Assembly: GCA_040954595.2 (NCBI GenBank)
Contig: CM082588.2
Coordinates: 2,108,001 to 2,172,000 of the forward strand
Reading direction: 5' to 3'
DNA length: 64,000 nucleotides
From: Balanoglossus misakiensis
Lineage: Eukaryota > Hemichordata
Part shown: piece by piece, positions 1 to 24,333 of the stretch
Layout: every line of letters starts with the position of its first letter
Numbering within the stretch: the stretch's first letter is position 1
Translations under genes and position numbers: made by a program
The notes under the pieces: model-generated
What the model saw: the letters and a program-made list of their open reading frames with translations, nothing else
Database searches by the model: none
What the model was told of the DNA's origin: nothing

Positions 1-1055
1 CATATGAGTTGAAATCTAAATGTCTTGCAAGTTTTTCGAACAGTAGTTTTAAAAACTCTGACATCACAGCATTCTTATTGTCTCAAACCTGCCTGCAACA
101 AGTCCGAATTTGAGTTGGGGTTGAATAAATAAAATGCCATTGTAATTATGAAATTCATGAATGCAGTCATCAAATTTACATGTCCCAATTCATTTTAAGC
201 CAATGTGGCAAGCTAAAATTTCCAAATGATCAATATGGCATTATGTAATAATTATGAATTTGCCTGAATTTGAATTTAAATAGTGAAAATCATGATACTC
301 TTTTGACAACAGAATGCACACGTCACTTATTTGGGGTGCCCACCCTGATGTGTGAACAAGGTCACTACCCTTCACTATTAGTGGTTTACTCATTCACCAC
401 CACACCAGTTAAACTGTTTTCTAAGAAGTGGCTGGACCAGCTCACTACAAAATGGGGGTGACTGACAAGGTAGCAAAAGCCCCTCAGAAAAAACAAGCAG
501 AAAGAATTGCAGGAAGAGTGAAGATTGACTGTGTTTTTGCAACTGACAATTGGCAAAAAAATTGAAAGAAAAACATCTATAAGATGTCACCATTATACGA
601 ATTCAAGAAAAAAAGACACACAGAACAAAGGCACATATAGAGATCAATATATATACATATCACACATTGTAACATTTCATGTCTAGTTTTGGCGAAATGA
701 AGATAAGCTTAATAAGTCAAGAAATTAGACCCTGAGAATAAATTCCAAATCAGAAAAAAGAAAGAAATGGAATGATGACTATTTTTATCCTTTTTTGTCT
801 TAAATTTATAAAACTCTGCAAATATGTGAGATGCATTATCTTGAAAGGGTTTCAAAAATTACAAAAAGACAAGTTGATAGATTTTCATGACAAGTAGAAA
901 AAGTCGAATTTTTGCATAGCTGCTCCATAAAGATGCTCTATCTTCTCAAGAAAAGTCACAGAGCTAGTGCCCATATACACCAGACAATGTCAAGTACCCA
1001 AACAGACTGTGTCGTGGGTGAGTACATAAGTCTATCTCATCATTGGCTCCTGAAA
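1..1055. other. AT-rich flank downstream of the BRWD stop
   Basis: No coding exon with a recognisable product was found on either strand. The part nearest the gene (about 600-1096) is presumably 3' UTR and downstream flank of the minus-strand BRWD gene. The short open frames here have no splice context or recognisable domain. Confidence 0.5.
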
Positions 1056-1061
1056 TTTATT
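1056..1061 (-). terminator. candidate polyadenylation signal of BRWD gene
   Basis: AATAAA on the minus strand, 35 bases beyond the stop at 1097. It is the nearest canonical signal, but it would leave a very short 3' UTR, so a more distal site may be used instead. Confidence 0.4.
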
Positions 1062-1096
1062 TACAACAGTATCCCAGGCAAATCACAAGGCGCATT

Positions 1097-13416
<12,320 letters not shown>

Positions 13417-14580
13417 CTTCGTAGGCTATGTAGCTATGATATTTTGTCGTTTTCCGATGCGAAAAATTGAATTTCTTGGCTCCAAACGTCGGCTATACAA
13501 CGCGATATTTTCAGTCTATTCAGTCAGACATTGAAATCGACACACGCATATTCGAAATAGGTCAGACAGCAAGCCTCATAAATATTAATCCGCTGGCTCA
13601 GGTTTAGTTAGAAAATACGAAAAAATGGCTTTTAATTTATATCAAAACCCAACGTGTTTTTCAGAGTTATCATGTTGGTTATTCACAGTGCAACGATTGC
13701 AGAATATTCGCATATTTAATCCGACATCTTTCAGAAGAAAAATACTCCGCGGATGTATACAATGTAACACGCCCAAACACTTTTCCGCCGGATTTTCAAT
13801 GACGTCCTTCTACGTCTGCGCAGTTCCATTATGATATCTTTGCACGATTCGTGTGAGCTGGTGAGTGTATGAATTCGAATGGTGAAGTCACTAGTCATCC
13901 TCTTCGTCGAGCTTTCAAGGTCGAAATTTGATGTTTTTTCGTGACTTGAAGAACTTGAAATCTATGTGAGAGGTATGTTGTTTGTAAAACAAGCGCATTC
14001 TGTGTGATCGCATCCTTTGCTCCACCGGGTCGCATTGAAACACCGTCTTCCTTCGAGGGAATCCCCTAATTTCACCGGGGATCACCGCTGGCAGACCGCC
14101 ACGTATGCCAACCACTGCACGCAGTGTATGAAGCACCGTTTTAAAACAATTTCTACCACATGCACAGCGTCAGATTCTTGAACTTGAAATAAGTGATATG
14201 TCGAGAACAGCCAATGCAGAATAGTCCATGCTCGATCGGAAAACGGGTCAGACATGTGTAATCGGTCCACACGAACCAGCTGATCACAGATTGTTTCATC
14301 ATTCAGTTGCTGAAAGTACCGGTATAATCTCATTGGCTTGATTTTACTTGAATGTTGGGGTTGAACGCGACAGAACTGTTGAAAATGTAACTCATAAACA
14401 ACGTGTTATCCTTACACTTTCAATTTCCCCTACAAAAAAGTTGTTAATTTCCACGGAGTTAGTAACCATCAGCTGTTGACCTCGAAGCCATTGTTTGCAG
14501 ATGGGTCACGGACATCAACAACATGTCATGTTTCAGTGACATGTGCGTACATTGTATTGAAATATCTGTAGTGTCACAAT
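13417..14580. promoter_or_regulatory. divergent intergenic region between BRWD and DHDDS
   Basis: The BRWD ATG (13416, minus) and the first DHDDS coding exon (14609, plus) lie about 1.2 kb apart head-to-head. A splice donor GTAAGT at 14581 implies a DHDDS 5' UTR exon ending at 14580, so the shared promoter must lie between. No TATA box could be assigned confidently. Short open frames at 13625-13834 and 13915-14333 have no recognisable product. Confidence 0.5.
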
Positions 14581-14608
14581 GTAAGTTTTGTTTGCTGCAT
14601 TTAACAGA

Positions 14609-16195
14609 ATGTCATGGTTTCCAGAAGAGGAGCGTCGAACGACGAACTGGTTCACAAAGTTCTGTTCCAATGTCCTCAAATGTGGCCCCATCCCTAAACA
14701 TGTTGCATTCATCATGGATGGTAACAGGAGATTTGCTAGGAAGGGTCACATGCACAGACATGAAGGACATGTAAAAGGATTTGAAAAACTTGCTGAGGTG
14801 GGTTAACCGTTTTCTCTGTCTAAAAATGTACTACTATTCTCACAGGACATAAGTCAACCTTTGCAAAGTGAATGGCTTGAATTTCATTATTTCTCTTCCT
14901 GCTGCCTGTATCCATTGCAGACATTGGAATGGTGTTTGGACCTGGGCATCACAGAAGTGACAGTGTATGCCTTCAGCATAGAGAACTTCAAGCGGTCCAA
15001 GGATGAGGTGGATGGTCTCATGGAGCTGGCGCGGCAGAAATTTGCCAGACTCTTGGAAGAGAAAGACAAGATACAAAAGTATGGTGTTTGTGTCCGGGTG
15101 CTGGGTGACATCGGTCTGCTGCCCAAGGATGTCCAAGAGGTCATTGCTGAAGCCATGGCATTTTCCAAAGACAACGATAGGTAGTTATTTGTCTGGTCCA
15201 AATTGCTGCAGTGTGTATGTGGGAAGGAATGAATGGTGACCAATGCATGTATTCAGTCCTAATGATTACCTTTATTTCCCATCCACAGGGCCACCCTCAA
15301 TGTATGTTTTGCCTACACTTCGAGACACGAGATCACAGCCGCAGTCAAAGAATTGGCAACTGGTGTGGAAGATGGAATGCTCTTACCAAGGTACAGTTGT
15401 GCGTTTAACCATAGTAGATTTTCTTTTCATATCCTCTGCAATACATACGCATTGAAATATAGTCAGTCCCCCTCCCAAATGTTTTCACCAGGTTATTCAT
15501 TCTTTTTACCTTTCAGTGATGTATCAGAACATCTTTTAGAAAAATGTCTGTATACAAGTCACTCACCAGACCCTGATCTACTAGTGCGGACATCAGGAGA
15601 AGTCAGACTTAGCGATTTCCTTCTTTGGCAGGTGGGTCATATATTTACAACAGGTTAAGGTGCAAGACCAAAGCATGAAACAAAATTTATTTGGGTTTTA
15701 TTCCTGTTTAATTTTCCTGACGAGGTTTTTCTCATTTATTTTCAGAGTTCATATTCAGTGTTATCGTTTGTTAAAGTTCTGTGGCCGGAGTTTTCAATAT
15801 GGCATCTGTTTGCAGCAGTCCTTCATTATCAGAGGAATTACCAAGCAATACAGGCAAGTCTTGACCTTATCCTGACAAGATAATATATAAGATAATCAGT
15901 TGCAAAGGTGAAAATAAATGCTATTCCTTGTTTAATTCCGCAGAAGGGAAAAGAAGCTGATCAGCGAGAACGAGAGGAGACGCTGTGGCAGTCGGATCGC
16001 CAATGTGTGCTGGAAGAAATGGAGAGAGAACAGAACCAAAACAAAGACAGTAAACAGACAGACATCCAGAGAAGGATACAGCAATACAGGGAAGAGAGAG
16101 AGAAACGCGAGAGGAAATTCTTAGATCATCTCTACGAGGGAAGAGAGAAGAGTCTGGAGAGTATGTTGCCTGCAAAAATAAGCATCAACTGTTGA
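14609..16195 (+). CDS. DHDDS: dehydrodolichyl diphosphate synthase catalytic subunit (6 coding exons, 341 aa)
   Basis: Long-chain cis-prenyltransferase that extends farnesyl diphosphate with isopentenyl diphosphate to make dehydrodolichyl diphosphate, the precursor of the ER glycosyl carrier lipid; in animals it works with NUS1/NgBR. Exons: 14609-14797, 14921-15180, 15289-15390, 15517-15631, 15746-15853, 15944-16195. It starts MSWF, like the vertebrate MSWI. Catalytic motif [11 protein letters not shown] places the substrate Asp at residue 37; [20 protein letters not shown] and [15 protein letters not shown] (about 208-222) are near-identical to human. The C-terminal exon is a charged helix ([13 protein letters not shown]) matching the vertebrate tail. 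Length is close to human (333 aa). The intron after 15853 uses a GC donor (CAG|GCAAGT). A 5' UTR exon ends at 14580. It lies head-to-head with BRWD and tail-to-tail with MEI4. Confidence 0.96.
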
Positions 16196-16211
16196 TGCAG
16201 TTTTGAACTAA

Positions 16212-16217
16212 AATAAA
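16212..16217 (+). terminator. candidate DHDDS polyadenylation signal (proximal)
   Basis: AATAAA 17 bases after the DHDDS stop. A second AATAAA at 16490-16495 would give a longer 3' UTR. Confidence 0.4.
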
Positions 16218-16370
16218 GGGACACAGTCACTTCTGACCAGTTCAAAATAAGACTTAACCATGTAAATATTTGAACATTGTTTCTTTTCTACTGTGTAAAA
16301 CTCTAGTAGTTTAAGAAAATTATATTTGAGTTTAAGAAGACAATTCATCAAGGAAGTTTAAAAAATAATT

Positions 16371-16376
16371 TTTATT
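16371..16376 (-). terminator. candidate MEI4 polyadenylation signal
   Basis: Minus-strand AATAAA (TTTATT on plus), 273 bases beyond the MEI4-like stop at 16649. If both this and the distal DHDDS signal at 16490 are used, the two convergent mRNAs overlap. Confidence 0.4.
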
Positions 16377-16648
16377 GAGAATATGTTGTCCCAGCTGCCA
16401 CAATTATCAATAATGTTGGCGAGAGAGAAAATGACTTTAACTTCAGTTCTCTGTACAGTGCAATGACATAGAGGTATTTTTTATCAGGAAATAAAAATAT
16501 TCTATCAATCCATTTTGTTTTGTGATTGTTTCATGATATGTAAAAATGCTTAAACCTAAATCATTGTATTTCTGTTTGCTGGGATGTCACAGAACTTCAC
16601 ATTATAATTCTGCTGTCAACAAGTCTGTAAATCCACTGTTGTAAGTCA

Positions 16649-18466
16649 CTATACGTTGGCTGTGGTAAGTGCAGTCAAATTTTCTAGGATGGCAGTTATT
16701 CTCCATGCATAGTGTGCAAACAGTGGAAAAACATCTGAGATGTGAAGCAAGGAATCCTCCAGCTCTGTGTGCAAGCCTGTCAGCAATGATTCTGGCAAAC
16801 TTTTGAGCGTTCTTCTGTTCTTGGAAACACTGGACAGAATATCTTCTAGCATAGAGAATAAGAAGTAAGAGTTTTCAAAATGGAATGGATCCCAGTCAGT
16901 CTGTTCTTGTTGGAAAGTCCTGAGTTCACACGAACACTCGGTGACTTTTGACGCAAGTACTTTCAAGATGGACTGCTGCAGATGTGCATCGTGGGATAGT
17001 TGGATAACCAGTCTGCTCAGCTCTTCCAGATGACATGCCTGTACACAGAATTTAATTTGAAATAAAGTTAAAACAGGAAACTTGACAAAATCGATCCTGT
17101 GCCCTGATAACTCACAAAACTGGCAAGTTTACACGCTCAATTTGTATACGTATTTCATAAAAAACAAACGCTCCAGAAATTCCAGGGTTGACTATAGGGG
17201 GCGCTATTCAGAAAGAAAATCGGTTCGCAATGTTGGATGAAAACCACAAACTTACATGATTTAATGCGGTGCTGTTGTAAATAAAGTCTAAAATATCTTT
17301 CACAAATTCCATTACTTCATGATGAATCTCTCTGTGGAATTTCTCCACAATCCTGCTCTCCAGTAAAGTGACGATGTTCTCAACAGCAAATTTCATCTTC
17401 TGGATGGAGATGTCTCCACTGAGCTCTCGCAGACAGCCTTTGATAGTCTCAATGCAGAGTAATGTGCTGTCTCTCATCGTCAAGGCAACATCACAATTGT
17501 CCAACAGTGGCAAATCTTTCACTCTATGCTGCACGGTTAATATGCTATGGAGGAATCTAGCATGGACTTGGAGAGTTTCTAACTTCGAGCTCTGACTTGT
17601 ATCCGAGGAAGATGGTGGAGTTGGGAAGACTGGAGCCTGACTCTGCAATCCTTCCTGCATGGCTGCTGCATCTACAGGGTGTGGAAGAAAAATATTCTTG
17701 AAAGTTGTTCAAACTTTGAAGTTATCATAGTAAACAGTGTGGCCACAAGGCCAATATGATGCACCACTCAGTAACTCAAGTTTCAGTCACATTTTTAACA
17801 TTTTTGTTTCCTTGCTGGGATATTATCTTGCTCACTTAATAGGTTTCCAGAAATGTTTTAGTTTAAGCTGTATGATATTGATTGCAATTTCGCCTTTTCA
17901 ATCATTAATGTAGTCAGGAATGCCATGGAAAACTGAGTAAAATTCCTGGAAGCCTAGTAAGAGATTAGCCTGATCACTGGCCAGAAAAAAAGCTTCATTC
18001 GAAGTGTGAAAACTTTAAAGTGTACAATATCCTTACCTGTACAATTGCCATCCTCATCAGTTTGACGCAATTTACTTTTCACAAGCTCCTGTCTGGTTTG
18101 AAGTAGCTCCCTCTCAAGTTTCTGAGCTTTGTCTTTCCAGCTTTCTTCTCGCTGTATCAATTGCTTTGCTAACTGCTGGGCATACTCTTCCCCTGTCATA
18201 GTTGGTGGCTTGGCTCTGATCACGGCTATTGCGGCAGCCAGCTTCAGTTTACAAAACAGTGCTGGATCATCTGCATCTGTTGTTATGAAACAAATATTGT
18301 CTATTGCAAACATGACCTAAGCCTTGCCCTGCCTTGCTCCTGAGGTCACAGGAGGTCATCCTTATGTCATATACATGCATGATGATGCGATTTGAGGGAT
18401 CACAGACACTGATGGAATAACTTACGACTTACCATGTGTTGCTTGCGATGTGCATGGATCATTCAT
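16649..18466 (-). CDS. MEI4: MEI4-like meiotic double-strand-break protein (4 exons, 359 aa)
   Basis: MEI4 partners REC114 and IHO1 on meiotic chromosome axes and is needed for SPO11/TOPOVIBL break formation. Exons: 18433-18466, 18037-18276, 17256-17671, 16649-17038; all GT-AG, phases 1, 1, 0. The N-terminus holds the family block KLKLAAAIAVIRAKPPTM followed by EEYAQQLAKQLIQREESWKD and a coiled coil (KLERELLQTRQELVKSKL), matching the vertebrate MEI4 start in order and spacing. The remainder is helical and poorly conserved, as is usual for this fast-evolving family; mouse MEI4 is slightly longer. The ATG at 18466 opens an 11-residue first exon. It is divergent from VPS13 and convergent with DHDDS. 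The assignment rests mainly on the first 80 residues. Confidence 0.8.
18343..18358 (+). promoter_or_regulatory. perfect DR4 AGGTCA repeat
   Basis: AGGTCA-CAGG-AGGTCA in MEI4 intron 1, close to the putative MEI4/VPS13 divergent promoter. DR4 spacing is typical of TR/RXR and LXR/RXR-type sites. Confidence 0.4.
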
Positions 18467-18701
18467 CTCTACTTCAAGCGATTTCTACGTCGTCTGCTAC
18501 CAATATTAAACTTGAGATTCCCGGCGTTCGGCATAGCGCCATCCGCCATCTAATATTCTGCATCAACTATCGTGGTTAATCTCGCATTTCGCGAGATTCT
18601 CCTCACTTAACACTCGATCAACATGGCGGTGTGTGTAAATTTATGATAAGAGAAGATTTTTTCTGTATTTCGCGTGTTCTGCAGATCGGGAGGTTGTTGG
18701 G
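18467..18701. promoter_or_regulatory. putative bidirectional promoter of MEI4 and VPS13, with VPS13 5' UTR exon
   Basis: Between the MEI4 ATG and a plus-strand donor (G|GTAAG at 18701/18702) lies a segment with AACATGGCGGTG (YY1-like ATGGCGG) near 18620. I infer that the VPS13 transcript starts about here and splices to the 5' UTR acceptor at 25003, giving a first intron of about 6.3 kb. No alternative first exon closer to 25004 was obvious. Confidence 0.35.
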
Positions 18702-19574
18702 GTAAGAAAAACGCTTGTTTTGTCAAAACTATTATACTCTTTCGCTTTTCGGTATCGGCAGTGAACACGATGCCTTATTGTTGCAGGAATATATGTGTCA
18801 GACGGTGAAAGTAGCTAGGAGGAGGGGCACACATACGTACGTACATTTTCACTGATCGATTGCTTCTGTCAACTGGCCTCTCAAGGATGCATGCAAATCT
18901 CCACACAATTTCCTATCAGGTCGCTGTAAAAATAGTGCATGCCTCAATTGAAAAATATTTTTAATTTAAGAACGACACTTATTTGAGGTGACGGGACGTG
19001 GTAAGTACATTACGTAATCAATTAACAAAAGGTGTTTTTGTGTGTGGACGAAAGTTAAGTGGGAGACCACTGTATGGTTCTGCATGGGCCTCATGCACAT
19101 AGCATAGATTCAAAACTCATAGTAATGACAATCAGCTGGTAGCATTTATTGACACAGTGTCCAGTAGCTACGGTTAGTGGACGTACTGCACAACTGAAAA
19201 CAGTGATGATTGGTACTGTGGGAAGTAGTCAAACACTGTGTGATCATCCCCCACCCCTAGGGCAGGTACATCTATACCCAAGTAAGCTATTGCATAGCAG
19301 CAGGGTAAATGAAATGAACCCAAACTTAATGTTCAGTTTACTAACAACTACACGTTTCATCTTTGATTGTCCAATAATATGAGCTATCTTCCAAATAAAT
19401 ACATTATGTTGACCCATCATTGGTTTGATAGTATTTTATACAAATGTTCTAAGTGATGTAAGAATCTCTTAATAAATTAATCGTGGTCAATTTGGAATAT
19501 TTGTAAATAAATGTATAATTAGTTATTTGCATATGCGACCAATCAGCATAATTTAGCATATGTTTCACATACAT

Positions 19575-19591
19575 TGACCTCTCATTGACCT
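19575..19591 (-). promoter_or_regulatory. perfect DR5 AGGTCA repeat (RARE-type)
   Basis: On the minus strand AGGTCA-ATGAG-AGGTCA, an exact DR5, the classic retinoic-acid-receptor spacing. It lies about 1 kb downstream of the putative VPS13 transcription start. Confidence 0.45.
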
Positions 19592-20903
19592 CCAAATACT
19601 GCCCCCTGTGTCCAGATTGGTTACTTGCACTGAAATGGACACCAGTATATATTTCTTGTATGGTGTTCATATCACATGTTTTAATCAGATTAAAACTATG
19701 AACCCAGCTCATGTATGTTGGAGTAATTAATTTTCTCTACCAGTCAGTGTGCCTATTGCCTGGGCCTTTCATAATTATGAAATAAATGAAAAGGGCTTGT
19801 CACATACTTCATCATGGTGACATGGATAAGTAGCCAAGGAAGCCTCATTTGCATATCTGATATGCTAATGTGGGCCTGTATGGTGATGAGTGCTGAAAAC
19901 TAAGAAGTAGATAAAGATTTTGACTGAGATATGAATATTTAGAGACGTAATCACATCTTGTGTATGCCCCCCGAAGCGATAAACATACCACTTCAAGTTA
20001 GAGCAGCACTTGAAAATGAAGGTGGATGGGTTTATCATTAAAGTGCAGTGGCCAGGATACGGGACAAGTGCTCGTTTGATGAAACAGTATGTCACTTTGC
20101 GAGCCACGTCTTGCAAAGGGAGAATAATGACCTTTTATTTCTGCTTACTGAAACATGTCAAGTTTTATGTCACTCCAGTATTAGAAACCAGATAACCCCT
20201 GGACTTGTAAACTGGGAGGATTTCTATTTAAAAGTGGCACTTTGTGTTAATTCTCATAAATGGTTTCAGGACTTTGTTCTGCTTCCTTCAGTGAATGATT
20301 TGGATTCGAGAAACATCAAATAGCCTTGACCCGATGTTTACTATATGCAAGGAAAAGTGGACAAACAACTAGCCACCCATTGAATGCCTGCAGTCATCAT
20401 ATCTCAATCAACTGAAACCATAAGCCCACCGACTGGAAGATTAATTATTAATCGAGAGGGTATTTTGCAGTGTGTGTTTTGAAGGATAATTGAATTAACA
20501 TTGCAGAGTATCTGAGATATGATGCATTTTCATTTTGATAGAAATATGTTAATGAATCTGACCCAATCTGAATAAATACAATCTAATAAACCTGTATTGG
20601 TTATGGTTTGTGAGAGTGAAATTGGCCATTGAGTGAATGACAAAAGCGGCTGTTCAGATTAATCCCCAGTGTATGCGCATGATGTGTACATATGTACTGT
20701 ATACACTAATTTGATACATAGGGTTTGAATTTTGTGCAGTGACCTTGCATAGAGATAATGTTTTCAGTAGCCGCCGCCTCAGATTTAATTTCACCCAAAC
20801 CACCTGTTGTGTCTTAATCCTTGTGATGTTATTACTGATCGCTGTTTACAATGTAACGTTCATTAAATGGCCTGGCTTTCTTTAAACTTGAGTTTTCTGG
20901 TGT

Positions 20904-21052
20904 GAGAGAGGGGAGGAGCAGAGAGCTGAGAGGGAGGGAGAAAGGAAAAGAGGGAAAGAAAGTGGCGAGTAAGGGAGGGGAAGTGGGAGGAGAGAGAGGA
21001 AGATAAAGAAGGGAGGGGAGAGAGAGGGGAGAAGAAGATGTAGAGAGAGATA
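20904..21052 (+). repeat. about 150-base purine-rich (G/A) tract
   Basis: Almost uninterrupted G/A sequence rich in GAGAG, GGGAGG and GAAGAA, with only scattered pyrimidines. Capable of triplex or G-rich structure and GAGA-factor-like binding; it is also a simple low-complexity repeat. Confidence 0.85.
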
Positions 21053-24000
21053 CATTATGTGCTTTAGCATTGAGGAAAAATCAAGTACTTCTGTGTACAT
21101 GCATTTTCAATAAAGCATTTCCTGCTGAGCTGATAATATTAATTACTCAGTGCAAAGACTATCAACCCCTGAGGGGCCTGCTTCAATGCAGGTTGTCATG
21201 GTTACAGAGCTGGGTTCAATGGAACACATGGAACGGGGGTAATATGAACGTGGCTATGAAACAGAAAGGACAAAAGATGTTCGACAGAATATTAAAATGG
21301 AGAGAAATCACCTGCTGTTGAAACTCCACAGTTGCCCAATATAATCTGATCGTTCCAGTCTGAAATGATGGAAAATGTGATTGGTATTTTTGTGATTGGA
21401 CGTTCTGAAATAAGATCGTTTGAATTGGTGTTTGACATGTGCCAGGATATCTCCTGCGCTCACCTGATGCTCTCCATGAAATTGCACTCTTGTGGAATTC
21501 ATCACTTAAATTTGGTGAAGTCATGATTTTTTAATGCTGTTCAAATATTTGATAAATAATTTATTTTAAAAATTCCTTTTTTAAATGTCAGCTCATCTCT
21601 GTATATTGTCAAAATGTTTTTATGTAAATGTAGTCTTTTAAAATGTCAAATTCACACACTCTAAAATGTTCAGAAAGCCGGGGTTATTTTGTGAAAAATA
21701 CCAGATCATGTGATTGTTACCATGGAAATGGTTTTTGACTCTAGGCTGTCGTGTTCTCGCACATTCGGTGTGTGCGTCAGCCAGCTCTCAAGAGACAGGG
21801 TCTGTGGTGTTCAATTTGCTGGCAAACGTAGTCATGAGAAATTGCAGAAAGCGCTCAGAAGACTATCACACACAAAATCACCAGCAGGTAGAGACAAACA
21901 ATCTGTTATCTGCCTTGTCGTCAAATAACGGATTCTGTCAATTTCTGATCAGGAGGAAAAAATCTCTAATTTTGATTGATAAACGTACTAAGCTTTCGTT
22001 TGGATGTACAGATCAAGCACTTATAAACTGCAGATGTGTTTCCATTCATCTAGCACATTGATCCCAGACACACAAGCTGCCAATTAAATATCACACAAAC
22101 GTGTTATTTCCATTGAAATACACGCTTTTATTCTTTAGCCCACTCGCTTTCTTTAAGATGAATTGAGCAAAGGTGAAAGTTCAGAAGGTTATGACCTTGC
22201 AATGAAGTGATAACTGACACCCTTCGAATGTGATAGAGCATTTATTCACCTGTGTCGACGTATTGTCGATTCTGAAATAGTGAAAAGTCAGGCAAATGAT
22301 TTCCTGGTGACCTCTTGGCAGGAACTGCTCTTCATCTCCTGCCGACTGTGTTACCATGGCAACTTTGCAAACTGCAAAATAATGTTGATGTGGTGCAAGG
22401 GCATTACTTTGACAGCATCTCATTAAAACTGCATGTGATCCCATAACCTGGATATCATGGAAAGTGTAATTTATCCATCTTGAATAAAACCACTGGATTG
22501 TGTTTTTGCCATTCTGGTTTCCGAGGTTATACGAAATGGCCTAGTATGTGCAGACCCAGAGAAATGTGTGCATGTAATGTTTTTTTATTTAAGGCCATTT
22601 CAATATGTGTACTTATGTTATTTATAGCACAATAATATTCACATTCCCTGGGCAAAACTGGTGCCTGTGATGCTCATAGAATGTAATACATGTATTATTA
22701 GAAAAACATTATTCACGTAAAACGCTGGTATGCTACATGCAAATAGTGCCTCGTTAAAAGTAAAACACAAATCATATGGACATGCCAATATTACCAGACA
22801 TCACATGTTGATATCCCCTGCAAGTTTGCATGCCACCTTGACTGGAACAGAATTAACCAAAGCCACCAGGACCCAATTTATTTGTCTGTGAGAGGGACAG
22901 GAGATTATCTTCCCATTTCAGCAGCAATTATTTTCCCGATTGACAATGTATGTTGGAAAATGTAAGAAGGTCGGAAGTCATCTTTCTCTGAGCAGTCATT
23001 CAGTTTTGCCCAAATTTTAATTAAATGGAGCTTTCGGATATTATTCACTTGATGTGCCATTACCAAGCTTGCCCGGATGCTGCTCTCTGTTGCTAGGATA
23101 CCATAGATTTCTAGATTATCTCCTGGGCTAGTCTCTCTCACTGTCCTCTCCCAGGCATCGCAAATGCATTGTACTCCTGACAAAGCCAAGCCCAGCTCAT
23201 CTGGGCTAGCTTAAAGCCTGTGATTTGCTGATTCTTACTTCCACTGGGGCAGGTTGGGGTATGGGGTACCTGGGTATCCAGATCAGTACGGACTGTAGAT
23301 AGTTGTACCAGTTCTCTGTAGCAATGCATAACATGCTTTAAAATATGCAAACTGGGCAGCAAACGGTTTAGATTTCTAAATCAATGAAGCCATACTATAA
23401 AGTATTATTTCTAATTTCTATTTGAATGATTACTTTTGTATGTAATGCTCAATATAGAGTCTTCCATTTATTTGCATTAAAGAATGTCACCTTGTACCAG
23501 TAGTATAATGTCATTTCCTTAGCTGTGTGTCTGTGATAATTATCTGCCTACATCTCCACTTGTCTGTACATTGTGGAAATCACTGTGCATGAACCATTAG
23601 TAATGAGGACGATTGAATAAAATGTAACATTTGTGTCAAACATCTTTTATTACATGCACGTAACGCAGCGTACAAATTCCATTTACTCAGTAAGATTTGC
23701 ACGAGAATGTGCTGATTGGCTGTCACGGCTTTAGTTCTGAGAAAGTGGTTTTGCAATGGGACATAACTGTTTCAGTAATATAATTAAGTGAGTTAGAATT
23801 ATAAACAGTAATCCATTCCCAAAGCAAATCATTATCCAAACGGAAAGTAATACATGTAGTACACCTGTGATTGCAGTGTGCATATTTCATGAATACATCA
23901 GTTACAGGGATGGAATGATCAACATATGATAATAAAAAAAATTGAAAGGCCGGAAGCCTTTCCTGAATATTACATGAGTCACATCCGATTATCAACTAAC

Positions 24001-24323
24001 GCTGGCACTGTGATGCACACTTTCAAAGACTAACAAAAATGGTTTATTCAAATTATGCATTATTAATAATCATGATGTAGTATTTATAGAAATCAACAAT
24101 AGCCGGTATCTGTATCATATGACTCATTGTTGTACGTAGGAGTGAGACCTTTCCTTTGTTTTACACAAGAGCACACATGCGTTGGATATCAGTACATGTA
24201 GTTGTCTGCTGTTGTGTATTTCACATGTGTTGATATCAAAATTTGCACACTGTATTGTATACCGGGTATGTGTACGGTATATTATGAAAAGGATTTTTGT
24301 AAGTATATATTTTATAATGTTAT

Positions 24324-24333
24324 GGGGGGGGGG
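24324..24333 (+). repeat. run of ten G
   Basis: Homopolymer G tract in the non-coding stretch; a likely site of sequencing or length error. Confidence 0.8.

Noticed and set aside
20010-20323. Overlapping 61-91-codon frames in the 6.3 kb non-coding stretch
   Set aside because: Length is within chance expectation, with no domain and no acceptor or donor pairing with neighbours.
21710-22061. Open frames of 72 and 115 codons on the plus strand
   Set aside because: They overlap in different frames with ordinary base composition; no recognisable product.
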